The translations under genes were made by a program, and so were the position numbers. DNA of 64,000 nucleotides from Amycolatopsis sp. NBRC 101858. Lineage in GTDB: Bacteria > Actinomycetota > Actinomycetes > Mycobacteriales > Pseudonocardiaceae. This document shows, one piece after another, positions 1 to 8,700 of the stretch. Position 1 is the first letter of the stretch. Every line of letters begins with the position of its first letter. The notes below the pieces were generated by a model that was given only the letters and a program-made list of their open reading frames with translations, searched no databases and was not told the origin of the DNA. The DNA lies in assembly GCF_030269325.1 (NCBI RefSeq), contig NZ_BSTD01000002.1, positions 1,364,001 through 1,428,000 on the forward strand, given 5' to 3'.

Positions 1-215
1 CCGCGGCGTCCCCGCTGGCCGGCGCGGCGGCGTCCGGCATCGGGCTGGGCGCGGTGTTCGGGCTGACGGCACTGGTCGCACTGGTCGCGTGGAGCCAGCT
101 CCACCCCCGCCTCGCGCCACCCGCGCATGTTCACCGAGGGCGTTCTCCGGGTAAGTACCTGCCGGACGCTCCACGAGGTGGTCGTGGAGCCGGACGGAAG
201 GCGACTCGCCGATGA
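1..215 (+). CDS. C-terminal end of an integral membrane protein (5' truncated)
   Basis: The frame starting at base 3 is open into the window and stops at 213-215. It encodes a small-residue-rich hydrophobic stretch (GLGAVFGLTALVALVAW, about residues 13-33) typical of a last transmembrane helix, then a basic hydrophilic tail. The stop overlaps the next start codon by the ATGA arrangement (212-215), which supports this frame as real and translationally coupled. The helix resembles the last segment of MFS-type transporters, but too little is present to name the family. The tail of roughly 35 basic residues is longer than usual, so the true end is only moderately certain. Confidence 0.5.
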   Translation, partial: AASPLAGAAASGIGLGAVFGLTALVALVAWSQLHPRLAPPAHVHRGRSPGKYLPDAPRGGRGAGRKATRR

Positions 216-616
216 CGATCGAGCAGACGCGGCACAGCACCGACGAACTGCGGGTCGTCGCCCTGGAAGTCGCCGACGACCTCAGCGAGCTGGCCGCGGT
301 GCGCGCCTGGGCCGACCGGCTCCTCCTCGACCTGCCCGACCACGTGCGCCACGACGTGGTGACGGTGGTCGACGAGCTCACGTCCAACGCCTTGCGCCAC
401 GGCGAACCGCCGCGGCAGGTCCGGTTGCTGCGGCGCCTGAACTGGCTGTGCGTCGAGGTCGACGACGCGTGCCTCGACCCCGCGTGCTCGCAGCCGTCCA
501 TGGGGGCGCCGCCGAGCGGGCTGGGGCTGGTCGCGAACCTGAGCGTCGCGTGGGGCCAGTGGCAGCGCTCGACGGGGAAGACGGTGTGGGCCGAGATCAC
601 CTTCGACGCCGGCTAG
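212..616 (+). CDS. ATP-binding protein of the anti-sigma regulatory factor (HATPase_c_2) type
   Basis: This 134-aa protein has the GHKL fold of RsbW/SpoIIAB-like serine kinases. The N-box is seen as DELTSNALRHG (about residues 51-61), a degenerate G1-like box as VEVDDACLDP (about 76-85), and a lid/G2 region as GLGLVANLSVAWG (about 101-113). In actinomycetes such short stand-alone ATPases bind or phosphorylate anti-anti-sigma factors and act in the cytoplasm. The start overlaps the stop of the upstream membrane-protein gene. No partner anti-sigma antagonist is visible here, so its target is unknown. It could instead be a simple ATP-binding regulator without kinase activity. Confidence 0.8.
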   Translation: MTIEQTRHSTDELRVVALEVADDLSELAAVRAWADRLLLDLPDHVRHDVVTVVDELTSNALRHGEPPRQVRLLRRLNWLCVEVDDACLDPACSQPSMGAPPSGLGLVANLSVAWGQWQRSTGKTVWAEITFDAG

Positions 617-683
617 CAGCGGATCGGCGGCGAAATCGGGCGAACACCTGGCCAACCGAGCGGAAGAGGACGAGGCTGCGCGG

Positions 684-1448
684 GTGCCCGACTTCAGAGG
701 ATTCAGCCTGTTGGCCCGAATCGGCTTGACCTGCTACGCCTGCGTGCACCTCGTCGTCGCGTGGCTGGCGGCGCAGGTGGCGCTCGGGGACAACGAAAAG
801 GCCGACAAGGCCGGTGCCCTGCAAATCGTCGCGTCGGGCGGTGGAGCGTGGCTGCTCTGGGTGATCGCCGTCGGCACGGGACTGCTGGCGCTGTGGCAGC
901 TCACCGAGGCGATCGCCGGCCACCGGCACGCTCCCCAGCGGCGGCGGTGGGTGCGCCGGGCGACCAGCGGCGTCGAAGTCGTGTTGTACGGCCTGGTCGC
1001 CTACAGCGCGGGGAAGACCGCGACCGGCGGGTCCGCCAAGGCGGGCTCGGTGGTGGCCACGGTGCTGGCCGAGGACTGGGGAGCCTTCGCGGTGATCTCG
1101 GCCGGGGTCCTCGTCATCGCCGTGGCCGCGTTCCTCGCCTACCGCGGGATCAGGAAGAAGTTCGTCCACGACCTCGACCTCGGCGGAGCGTCCCCGGCGG
1201 TGCGCCGGTCGACCGAACGGCTCGGCCAGGTCGGCTGGTGCGCGATGGGGCTCACCTACGCCACCGTGGGCACGATGCTCGTCATCGCCGCCGTCGACTA
1301 CGACCCCGCCAAGGCCGGCGGCCTCGACCCGGCGCTCAAGACGCTCGCGGTTCAGCCGTACGGGCAGTTCCTGCTGCTGGCGCTGGCCGCCGGCATCGCG
1401 GTCTTCGGGGTGTTCGCGCTGCTGGAGAGCCGGTACCGCAAGATCTGA
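684..1448 (+). CDS. DUF1206 family integral membrane protein
   Basis: The 254-aa product starts at GTG and contains three repeated units, each a pair of hydrophobic helices joined by a polar loop (about residues 10-85, 95-160 and 170-250). This repeat is the hallmark of the DUF1206 family of actinobacterial membrane proteins. Recurrent features are an aromatic/Gly start to each unit (GFSLLARIGLTCYACVHL; GVEVVLYGLVAYSAGK; GWCAMGLTYATVGTMLV). There is no signal peptide; the basic PQRRRW loop suggests a cytoplasmic segment between units. Family function is unknown. It lies 67 bp after the ATPase gene and may be co-transcribed with it. Confidence 0.75.
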   Translation: MPDFRGFSLLARIGLTCYACVHLVVAWLAAQVALGDNEKADKAGALQIVASGGGAWLLWVIAVGTGLLALWQLTEAIAGHRHAPQRRRWVRRATSGVEVVLYGLVAYSAGKTATGGSAKAGSVVATVLAEDWGAFAVISAGVLVIAVAAFLAYRGIRKKFVHDLDLGGASPAVRRSTERLGQVGWCAMGLTYATVGTMLVIAAVDYDPAKAGGLDPALKTLAVQPYGQFLLLALAAGIAVFGVFALLESRYRKI

Positions 1449-1575
1449 CGCGCATTCAGTCCTTCGGGTGAGAACGCGTGTTTGCCCGGCGGGATCGCGG
1501 GTATCCGCTGGTGGAAGCGAGCCGTCACCGCCCCGAGGTGCCGGCTCGTTCGGAAAAGAAGGAGCTTTCCCCACC

Positions 1576-1731
1576 GTGATTGTCCTCGGCGTCATCCTGC
1601 TCATCATCGGCTTCATCGTCGGCATCCCCGTGCTGTACACGATCGGTATCGTGCTGGCCATCGCCGGCGTCGTCTTGGCGATCCTCGGCGGGACCGGCCG
1701 CAAGATCGGCGGCCGGGCGCACTGGTTCTGA
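1576..1731 (+). CDS. Small two-helix membrane protein, DUF6131-like
   Basis: A GTG start at 1576 is preceded by an AAGGAG ribosome site (about 1558-1563) and gives 51 residues. Nearly all of it is hydrophobic: helix 1 VIVLGVILLIIGFIVGI, a short turn with VLYTIGI, helix 2 LAIAGVVLAILG, then a basic tail GRKIGGRAHWF. This matches the small DUF6131-type membrane proteins common in actinomycetes. An upstream in-frame ATG exists, but the added residues are not hydrophobic and lack a ribosome site. Function is unknown; such proteins are often stress-induced membrane peptides. Confidence 0.7.
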   Translation: MIVLGVILLIIGFIVGIPVLYTIGIVLAIAGVVLAILGGTGRKIGGRAHWF

Positions 1732-1755
1732 GCCGAACCCGTTCACCGCACCGCC

Positions 1756-1789
1756 GTCAGGGCCGGAAGCACGCGCTTCCGGCCCTGAC
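1756..1789. terminator. Perfect 15-bp stem-loop terminator
   Basis: GTCAGGGCCGGAAGC (1756-1770) is the exact reverse complement of 1775-1789, with the four-base loop ACGC. There is no U-tract, which is usual for actinomycete factor-independent hairpins. It separates the small membrane protein gene from the NRPS operon. Confidence 0.85.
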
Positions 1790-1955
1790 CGCGTGGGTGG
1801 CGGAGACTTCCGGGCAAACTCCGCTGTCACCCCTCGTCATCACCCGATGGTGTGGTGTTAACTATCCGGACTGACAGAGAGCGTTTCCCCGACCTCGGCT
1901 GCGACGGCACAACGCCGTACCGGTTCGCCCGCCCCGCCCGGAAAGGCCGTCCTCG

Positions 1956-4900
1956 ATGCGAGTGTCCGCACCGCTGTCGTCCGGTCAGCAGCGCCTTTGG
2001 ACCGTCTCCCAGCTGGACGGGGCCGGCCCGGCCTACAACGAGACCATGGCTTTCACCCTCCGCGGCCCTCTGGATCGCGAGGCGCTGCGAAGGGCCTTCG
2101 ACTCCCTCGCCGACCGCCACGAGGCCCTGCGGACCCGGATCGTCGTCGAAGACGGCCGGCCCGTGCAGGTCGTCGAACCCGCCGGGCACGGGTTTCCCTG
2201 CACCGTCACCGATGTCGCCGGACGACCGGGCGAGGCCGCCGAGCTGCGGCGCACCGACCCGTTCGAACCGTTCGACCTCACGCGGGCCCCGCTGGCCCGG
2301 GCCCGGCTGCTGGCCGACGGCGACGAGGACCACGTCCTGCTGATCACCGTCCACCACGTCGTCTTCGACGGCTGGTCCCGCACGCTGCTGCTGCGTGAGC
2401 TCGGCATCCTCTACGCCGCTCATCTGAGCGGCGCACCGGCGGACCTGCCGCCGGCGCGGCCCTACCGCGAACACGCAAGCGCGCAGCAGGAGTGGCTGGC
2501 CGGCCCCGGCCCGGCGCCGCACGAGGCGTACTGGCAGGACCGGCTCGACGGCGTGCCGCCGGTGCTGGAACTGCCCGCCGACCGGCCGCGCCCGGCCCGG
2601 CAGGACCACCGCGGCGCCCGGGTGCCGATCGCCCTCGGGCCGGACCTCACCGCGCGCCTGAAAGCGGTGGCCCGCGACCACGGCGCCACGCTCTACTCCA
2701 CCGTCCTGACCTGCTGGTCCCTCTTGCTGTCCCGGCTTTCCGCACAAACTGACATCGTTGTCGGCGTCCCCACCGCCAACCGCGGCGCCGGCGGCGAGCA
2801 CCCCGACACGATCGGGTTCTTCGTCAACACGCTGGCCGTGCGCGCCGACCTGACGGGCTCCCGCACCGGTGGTGCCCTGCTCAAGCAGGTCCGCGCGGCA
2901 CTGCGGGGCGCGATCGACCACGTCGAGCTGCCGTTCGAACGGGTCGTCGAGCTGGTGAACCCGCCGCGCAGCCCGGCGCACACCCCGCTGTTCCAGACGA
3001 TGGTCGCCTGGGTCCCGACCCTGCACGACCTCCTGGAGCTGCCGGGTGTGGCCGCCGAGCCCCTCGAGGTCGAGCACGCCCCCGCGAAGTTCGACCTCGC
3101 CCTCGGCCTCGCCGACGAGAACGGCGACGTCGCCGGGCACCTCGACTACGCCGTCGCCCTCTTCGACCACGCCACGGCGCAGCGGTACGCCCACTACTTC
3201 GTCCGGCTGCTCGACCAGCTGGCCGCGCGACCGGACCTCGACGTCTCGAGCTACGAACTCCTCGACGACGCCGAACGCCGCGAGATCCTCACCGGCTGGA
3301 GCACCGGGCCGAGTCCGCACCGGCGCCCCGGCGGGCTCGTCGACCGCTTCACCACCCACGCCGGGACCACCCCGGATGCCCCCGCGCTCGTCTGCGACGG
3401 CCGGACCCTCACCTACGGCGAGCTGGACCGCCGCAGCACGAAGCTGGCGAACGCCCTGCGCGCCCGCGGAGCCGGGCCGGGCGAGGTCGTGGCCGTCCTC
3501 AGTGGACGGTCGGCGGAGCTGGTGGTCGCCGTCCTGGGCGTGCTGAAGACCGGCGCCGCCTACCTCCCGCTCGACCCGGCCCAGCCGGCCGCGCGGCGGG
3601 CAGCGATGGTCGAGGACGCCCGGCCGGTCCTGGTCCTGGGCGACGACGTCCCGGCGCTGGAGGCCGAGGGCGACGAGACCCGGTACCCGGTCACGACCGG
3701 GTCGGACGAGCCGGCCTACGTGATCTACACGTCGGGCTCGACCGGGCGGCCGAAGGGGGTCGCCGTGACCCACCACAGCGTCCTCGCCCTGTTCGACCAG
3801 TGGCTCGACCGCTTCGGCGCGACGCCCGGCGAGGCGACGTCGGCGTGGTCGAGCATCGGCTTCGACGCCTCGGTGCACGAACTGCTGCTCCCCCTGACCA
3901 CCGGCGCCGTGCTGCACGTCGTGCCCGAAGACGTCCGGCCCGACCCCGCGGCGCTGATGGCGTGGCTGCGGGAGCACCGCGTGGTGCAGGCGTTCCTGCC
4001 GCCCGCCTACGTCCGGTGGATCGACGAAGACCTCGGCCGGGTGGCCGGGCTCGCGCTGCGGCAGGTCCTCACCGGCGTCGAGCCGCTGACCGGCGCCGCA
4101 CTCGCCCGGTTCGAAGCGGCCCTGCCCGGCCTGCGGATCTGCTTCGGCTACGGGCCGACCGAGGCCACGCTCTACGCCACCGCGCACTTCGCCCCGAAGC
4201 CCCTGGACCGCCCGGCGCCGATCGGGCGGCCGCTGCCCGGCTCGCGGCTGTACCTGCTGGACGAGCGGCTGCGCCCGGTGCCGCCGGGCGTGGTGGGCGA
4301 GGTCTTCCTGGCCGGCGACTGCCTGGCGCGCGGCTACCTGCACCGGCCGGGCCTGACCGCCGAGCGGTTCGTGGCGGACCCGTTCGCCCCGGGCGAGCGC
4401 ATGTACCGGACCGGCGACCTCGCTCGCTGGCTGCCCGACGGCGAGGCCGAGTACGCCGGCCGCCGCGACGACCAGATCAAGCTGCGCGGGTTCCGCATCG
4501 AGCCCGGCGAGGTGACGGCCGCGCTGCTGGCCGTCCCCGGCGTCCGGGAGGCCGCCGTGCTGGTGGACCGCGAGGGCGAGCCCCGGCTCGTCGCCGGTAT
4601 CGCGGGCGGCAGCCGGACCCCGCACGAGTGGCGTGCCGCGCTCGCCGACCGGCTGCCGGACTACATGATCCCGTCGGTGTTCGCCGAGTTCGACCGGCTG
4701 CCCCTGAGCCGCAGCGGCAAGCTCGACCGCGACGCCGTCCTCGCGCAAGCCCGGGAGAGCGCCCCCGCCGCGGTCAACACCGCCGCCCCGCGCGACCACG
4801 TCGAACTGGCCCTGCTGCGGATCTGGCGCACCCTGCTGCTGCACCAGGCGATCGGCGTCTCGGACGACTTCTTCGCCGTCGGCGGCACGTCGATCTCGGC

Positions 4901-5729
4901 GATCAAGCTGGCCCACGCCATCGGCGCCGAGTTCGGCCGCGAGCTGCCGATCCGCGACGTCATCCTGCACCCGAGCATCGAGGCGCAGGCCGCGCTGCTG
5001 CGTGCGGAAAGCCCGCCGGACGGCGGCAGCCTGATCGAGTTCCGCCGCGGCGCCGGCGACGCGCGCGTCGTCTGCGTCCATCCGGCGGGCGGGACGGCGT
5101 TCTGCTACCTGCCGCTCAGCGCCGCGCTGCCCGACGACGCCGGGGTCCTCGGGATCCAGTCCCCCGGGCTCAACGCCGGTGAAGAGCCGCTGCCGAGCGT
5201 CGAGGCGATGGCCGAGGAGTACCTGCGGCTCGTCGGCCCGCGCCCCGATGAGACTTTGGTCCTTTGTGGACTCTCCTACGGCGGCCTGGTCGCCTACGAG
5301 ATGGGCCGCCGGCTGGCCGAACACCACCCGCGCGTCAGCGTCGTCCTGCTCGACACCACCGCGACCGACGACCCGGCCGCGAAGGCGGCGATCGAACCGG
5401 TGCCGGCGGCCGAGTTCCGCGAGAAACTGGTGCGCTTCAACGGGATGTACCCGGGGATCGAGGACGCGCAGATCGAGCGCTACCACCGCACGTACAACCA
5501 CAACCGGCTGACCGCGCGCGAGCACGATCCCGGGGATTCCGCCGCGCGGGTGGTGTTCGTGCAGGCCGTCGGGGAGGACACGATCCCCGGCACCGCGGAG
5601 TTCTGGCGCCGCCGCGCCCGCGGCGAGTTCGACGTGGTCCCGGCCGGCTGCGGGCACTGGGACATGCTCGAAAGCGACGCACTGCCACTGGTCGCCAAGG
5701 TGATCTCGGCCGAGCTGGCGGCCCGATGA
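1956..5729 (+). CDS. Non-ribosomal peptide synthetase, C-A-T-TE
   Basis: This 1257-aa protein has a condensation domain (about 1-430, HHVVFDG at 133-139), an adenylation domain (about 450-930; YTSGSTGRPKG, YGPTEAT, YRTGDLARW, SRSGKLDRD), a thiolation domain (GGTSIS, attachment Ser979) and a type I thioesterase (GLSYGG nucleophile Ser1107; CGHWD with His1234). By-eye pocket residues are D-A-H-F-L-G-G-L-Y-K, which I cannot assign to a substrate. An N-terminal C domain with nothing upstream suggests acyl-CoA-dependent N-acylation of one amino acid. A private TE then suggests transfer or release separate from the next protein. In detoxin-like pathways the corresponding building block is N-acyl-phenylalanine placed as an ester. 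The stop overlaps the next start (ATGA at 5726-5729). Confidence 0.92.
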   Translation: MRVSAPLSSGQQRLWTVSQLDGAGPAYNETMAFTLRGPLDREALRRAFDSLADRHEALRTRIVVEDGRPVQVVEPAGHGFPCTVTDVAGRPGEAAELRRTDPFEPFDLTRAPLARARLLADGDEDHVLLITVHHVVFDGWSRTLLLRELGILYAAHLSGAPADLPPARPYREHASAQQEWLAGPGPAPHEAYWQDRLDGVPPVLELPADRPRPARQDHRGARVPIALGPDLTARLKAVARDHGATLYSTVLTCWSLLLSRLSAQTDIVVGVPTANRGAGGEHPDTIGFFVNTLAVRADLTGSRTGGALLKQVRAALRGAIDHVELPFERVVELVNPPRSPAHTPLFQTMVAWVPTLHDLLELPGVAAEPLEVEHAPAKFDLALGLADENGDVAGHLDYAVALFDHATAQRYAHYFVRLLDQLAARPDLDVSSYELLDDAERREILTGWSTGPSPHRRPGGLVDRFTTHAGTTPDAPALVCDGRTLTYGELDRRSTKLANALRARGAGPGEVVAVLSGRSAELVVAVLGVLKTGAAYLPLDPAQPAARRAAMVEDARPVLVLGDDVPALEAEGDETRYPVTTGSDEPAYVIYTSGSTGRPKGVAVTHHSVLALFDQWLDRFGATPGEATSAWSSIGFDASVHELLLPLTTGAVLHVVPEDVRPDPAALMAWLREHRVVQAFLPPAYVRWIDEDLGRVAGLALRQVLTGVEPLTGAALARFEAALPGLRICFGYGPTEATLYATAHFAPKPLDRPAPIGRPLPGSRLYLLDERLRPVPPGVVGEVFLAGDCLARGYLHRPGLTAERFVADPFAPGERMYRTGDLARWLPDGEAEYAGRRDDQIKLRGFRIEPGEVTAALLAVPGVREAAVLVDREGEPRLVAGIAGGSRTPHEWRAALADRLPDYMIPSVFAEFDRLPLSRSGKLDRDAVLAQARESAPAAVNTAAPRDHVELALLRIWRTLLLHQAIGVSDDFFAVGGTSISAIKLAHAIGAEFGRELPIRDVILHPSIEAQAALLRAESPPDGGSLIEFRRGAGDARVVCVHPAGGTAFCYLPLSAALPDDAGVLGIQSPGLNAGEEPLPSVEAMAEEYLRLVGPRPDETLVLCGLSYGGLVAYEMGRRLAEHHPRVSVVLLDTTATDDPAAKAAIEPVPAAEFREKLVRFNGMYPGIEDAQIERYHRTYNHNRLTAREHDPGDSAARVVFVQAVGEDTIPGTAEFWRRRARGEFDVVPAGCGHWDMLESDALPLVAKVISAELAAR

Positions 5730-8700
5730 CCTCGATCGCCCGCCGCGTCCACGACCGGGCGCTGCGGCACCCCGACGCCGTCGCCGTGGCCGACGGTGCG
5801 CGCCGGCTCACCTACGCCGAGCTGAACGCGGGCGCCGCCGCCGTCGCGGAATCCCTGTCCCGCAAGGGAGTCCGGCCGGGCGACGCGGTCGCCGTCGACC
5901 TGCCCCGCTCGGCCGAACTGATCCAGGTCATGCTGGGCGTGCTGCGCCTGGGCGGCCAGGTCGTGCCGCTGGACCGGCAGAGCCCGCCCGCCCGCCGCGA
6001 CGTCATCCTCGCCGATGCGGGCGCGGCCGCCGTCGTCCACGACGGGCTGCCGGGCCTGCCCCCGCTGACGCCCGCCGAACTCCTGGCCGTCACGGTCGAA
6101 GCCGGCGTGCCCGCCGAGCCCGCGCCGGCGTCGTTCCTGTTCTCCACCTCCGGCACGACCGGCCGGCCCAAGGGCGTCGAGGTGCGCGACGCCGGGGTCC
6201 TGCGGCTCGCCGAACCCGGCTGGCTCGACCACGGCACGCGGTACGCCTGCCTGGCCAACCCCGCGTTCGACGCGATCAGCTTCGAGGTGTGGGTGCCGCT
6301 GCTCACCGGCGGTACCTGCGTCGTGCTCGACGACGAGACCGTCCGGGACCCGCGGGCGTTCGCCGAAGCGCTGGTCCGCGAGCGCGTCGACACGATGTTC
6401 GTGACCGCGACGCTGTTCAACGCGGTCGCCGAGACCGTGCCGGACAGCTTCTCGACCGTGCGGCGGGTCGTCATCGGCGGCGAACAGCTCAACGCCCCGC
6501 TGATCCGCCGCTGGTACCGGGCCAACCCGGACGCGCCGACCCGGCTGCAGAACGGCTACGGCCCGACCGAGACGACGACGTTCGCGCTGAGCTACGCCAT
6601 CCCGCGGGGCTTCGACGGCGACGTCGTGCCGATCGGCCGTCCGCTGCCGGGCACCGGCGCGGTCGCCGTGACCGCCGACGAACGTGTGGCCGCCGAAGGC
6701 GAGCTGGCGGAGCTGTACATCTCGGGAGCCGGGGTCGCGCTCGGCTACCGCGGCCTGCCCGCGGAGACCGGGCAGCGGTTCGTCCGGCTGCCGTGGCTCG
6801 ACGAGGGCCGCGCGCGGTTCTACCGCACCGGCGACCTGGTCCGCGTGCTGCCGGGCGGGCGCTTCGCCTACGCCGGGCGCACCGACCGGCAGGTCAAGGT
6901 CCGCGGGTTCCGGATCGAGCCGGGCGAGCTGGAGCAGCGGCTCCTCGCGCACCCGGAGGTCCGGCAGGCGCACGTGGCGGTGCGCCGCGCGGCCACGGCC
7001 GAGCTGCTCGCCTTCATCGTGGCCGGCGATCTTCCCTTCGACGTCTTCGAAGCTCATCTGAGCGAAACCGTGCCGGCCTACATGCGGCCGCACCTCGTCT
7101 TCCGCGTCGAGGAGCTGCCCCGGAACGCGAACGGGAAGGTCGACGAAGGCGCGCTCCTGGCCGGCGGGTTTATGCCGTGGCGGCCGGACTCCAGCGGTGC
7201 CGCGACCCGGTGGGAGCGCGAAGTCCTCGACGTCGTCGGGGACGTCCTCGGCCTTCCGGACCTGCACCCCGGCGACACGTGGCTGCGCTCCGGCGGCGAC
7301 TCGCTCAAGGCACTGCGGCTGCGGTTCGCGATCCGCGAGCGGTGGGGTGCGGACCTGGCGCCCTCGGTGGTGCAGCGCGGGTCGTTCGCCGATCTCGCTG
7401 GCGCCGTCGCGGCGGCCGAGCGGGCGGCCTATCCGGAGCCGGGCCCGCCGACGACCGCGACGACAGCGCCGGCCACCAGCGAGCAGCAACGGCTTTGGCT
7501 GCTGCAGCAACGGAATCCCGCGTCCACGGCGTACCACGTGCCGCTCGCTTTCCGCGTCACCGGGTCCCCCGACCTCGACGCCCTGCGCCGGGACGTGCGC
7601 GGCCTGGTCGAGCGGCACCCGGCGCTGCGCACCGCCTTCGAGGCGACGTCCGACGGCCTGCGGCAGGTGGCGAAGGCGCCGTACGACCCGTGGACCGAGC
7701 CTTCCGAGGACTTCTTCACCGCGCCGTTCGACCTCGCGTCGGGCCGGCTGCTGCGCGCGGCCTGGCGGCCGGACGGCTCGCTTCTGCTGTGCCTGCACCA
7801 CATCGCGGTCGACGGCTGGTCGCTGAACATCCTGTTCCGCGAGCTGTCCGGCGCCTCGCCGCGGCCCGGCACGCACACGCCGCTCGACTTCGCCGGGTGG
7901 CAGTCCCGGTGGTTCGCCTCCTCCGGCTACCGAGCCCAGCTGACCGAACGCTCCGACGACGCCGAGCCACTCGGCGAAGCGTCCCTCGCCGGGCGGCTGC
8001 ACACGACCCGGATCGACCACGAACGCGTCGACGCATGGGCCGGCGAGCTGGGCCTGACCCGGTTCCAGCTCCTGCTCGGCGTGTTCGCCTGGAGCCTCTA
8101 CGCCGTGACCGGGCGGACCCGGCCGCGGATCGCCGCGCCGGTGGCCAACCGGCCGGTGCGGGAGTTCGAAGACGGTGTCGGGATGTTCGCCAACACCGTC
8201 CGGCTGCCGCTGTCGGTGGATCCGGACGAAGATCTGGGCTCCCAGCTCCGCCGGCTCGGCGAAGCGGCCGGTGCGGCCCTGGACGGCCAGGACATCGCCT
8301 TCGCCGACCTCGATCCCGGGTACGCGGCGTTCGACTACCTGTTCGTCCTGGAGAACACCGACTTCGGCGCGTTGCGGCTGCCAGGGTGCTCGGTCAGTCC
8401 ACAGTGGATCGAGGCCGCCGAAGCCAAGTGCGCGCTCACGCTGTCGGTCGTGGAACGGCCGGACGGCTTCGACTGCCTGTGGGAGTACGGCGAAGGCCAC
8501 TTCACCGAAGCCGAAGCGACCGCCCTCGGCGACGTCTTCGACCGCGCCCTGCACGGCGACGCGCGGACACCGGACCACCGCGACCACGGCCGTGGTCCCA
8601 CGGCGCAGCTGACGTGGGAGACCGTGGCGGACGGCTTCGCTCGCCAGGTCGCGCTGACGCCCGACGCGCCGGCGTTGACCGGCGAGACGACCCTGACCTA

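Noticed and set aside
1827..5657. Very long open frame antisense to the first NRPS gene
   Set aside because: Its translation is Arg/Gly/Ala/His-rich without motifs and lies wholly under a secure NRPS. It is a shadow of strong third-position GC.
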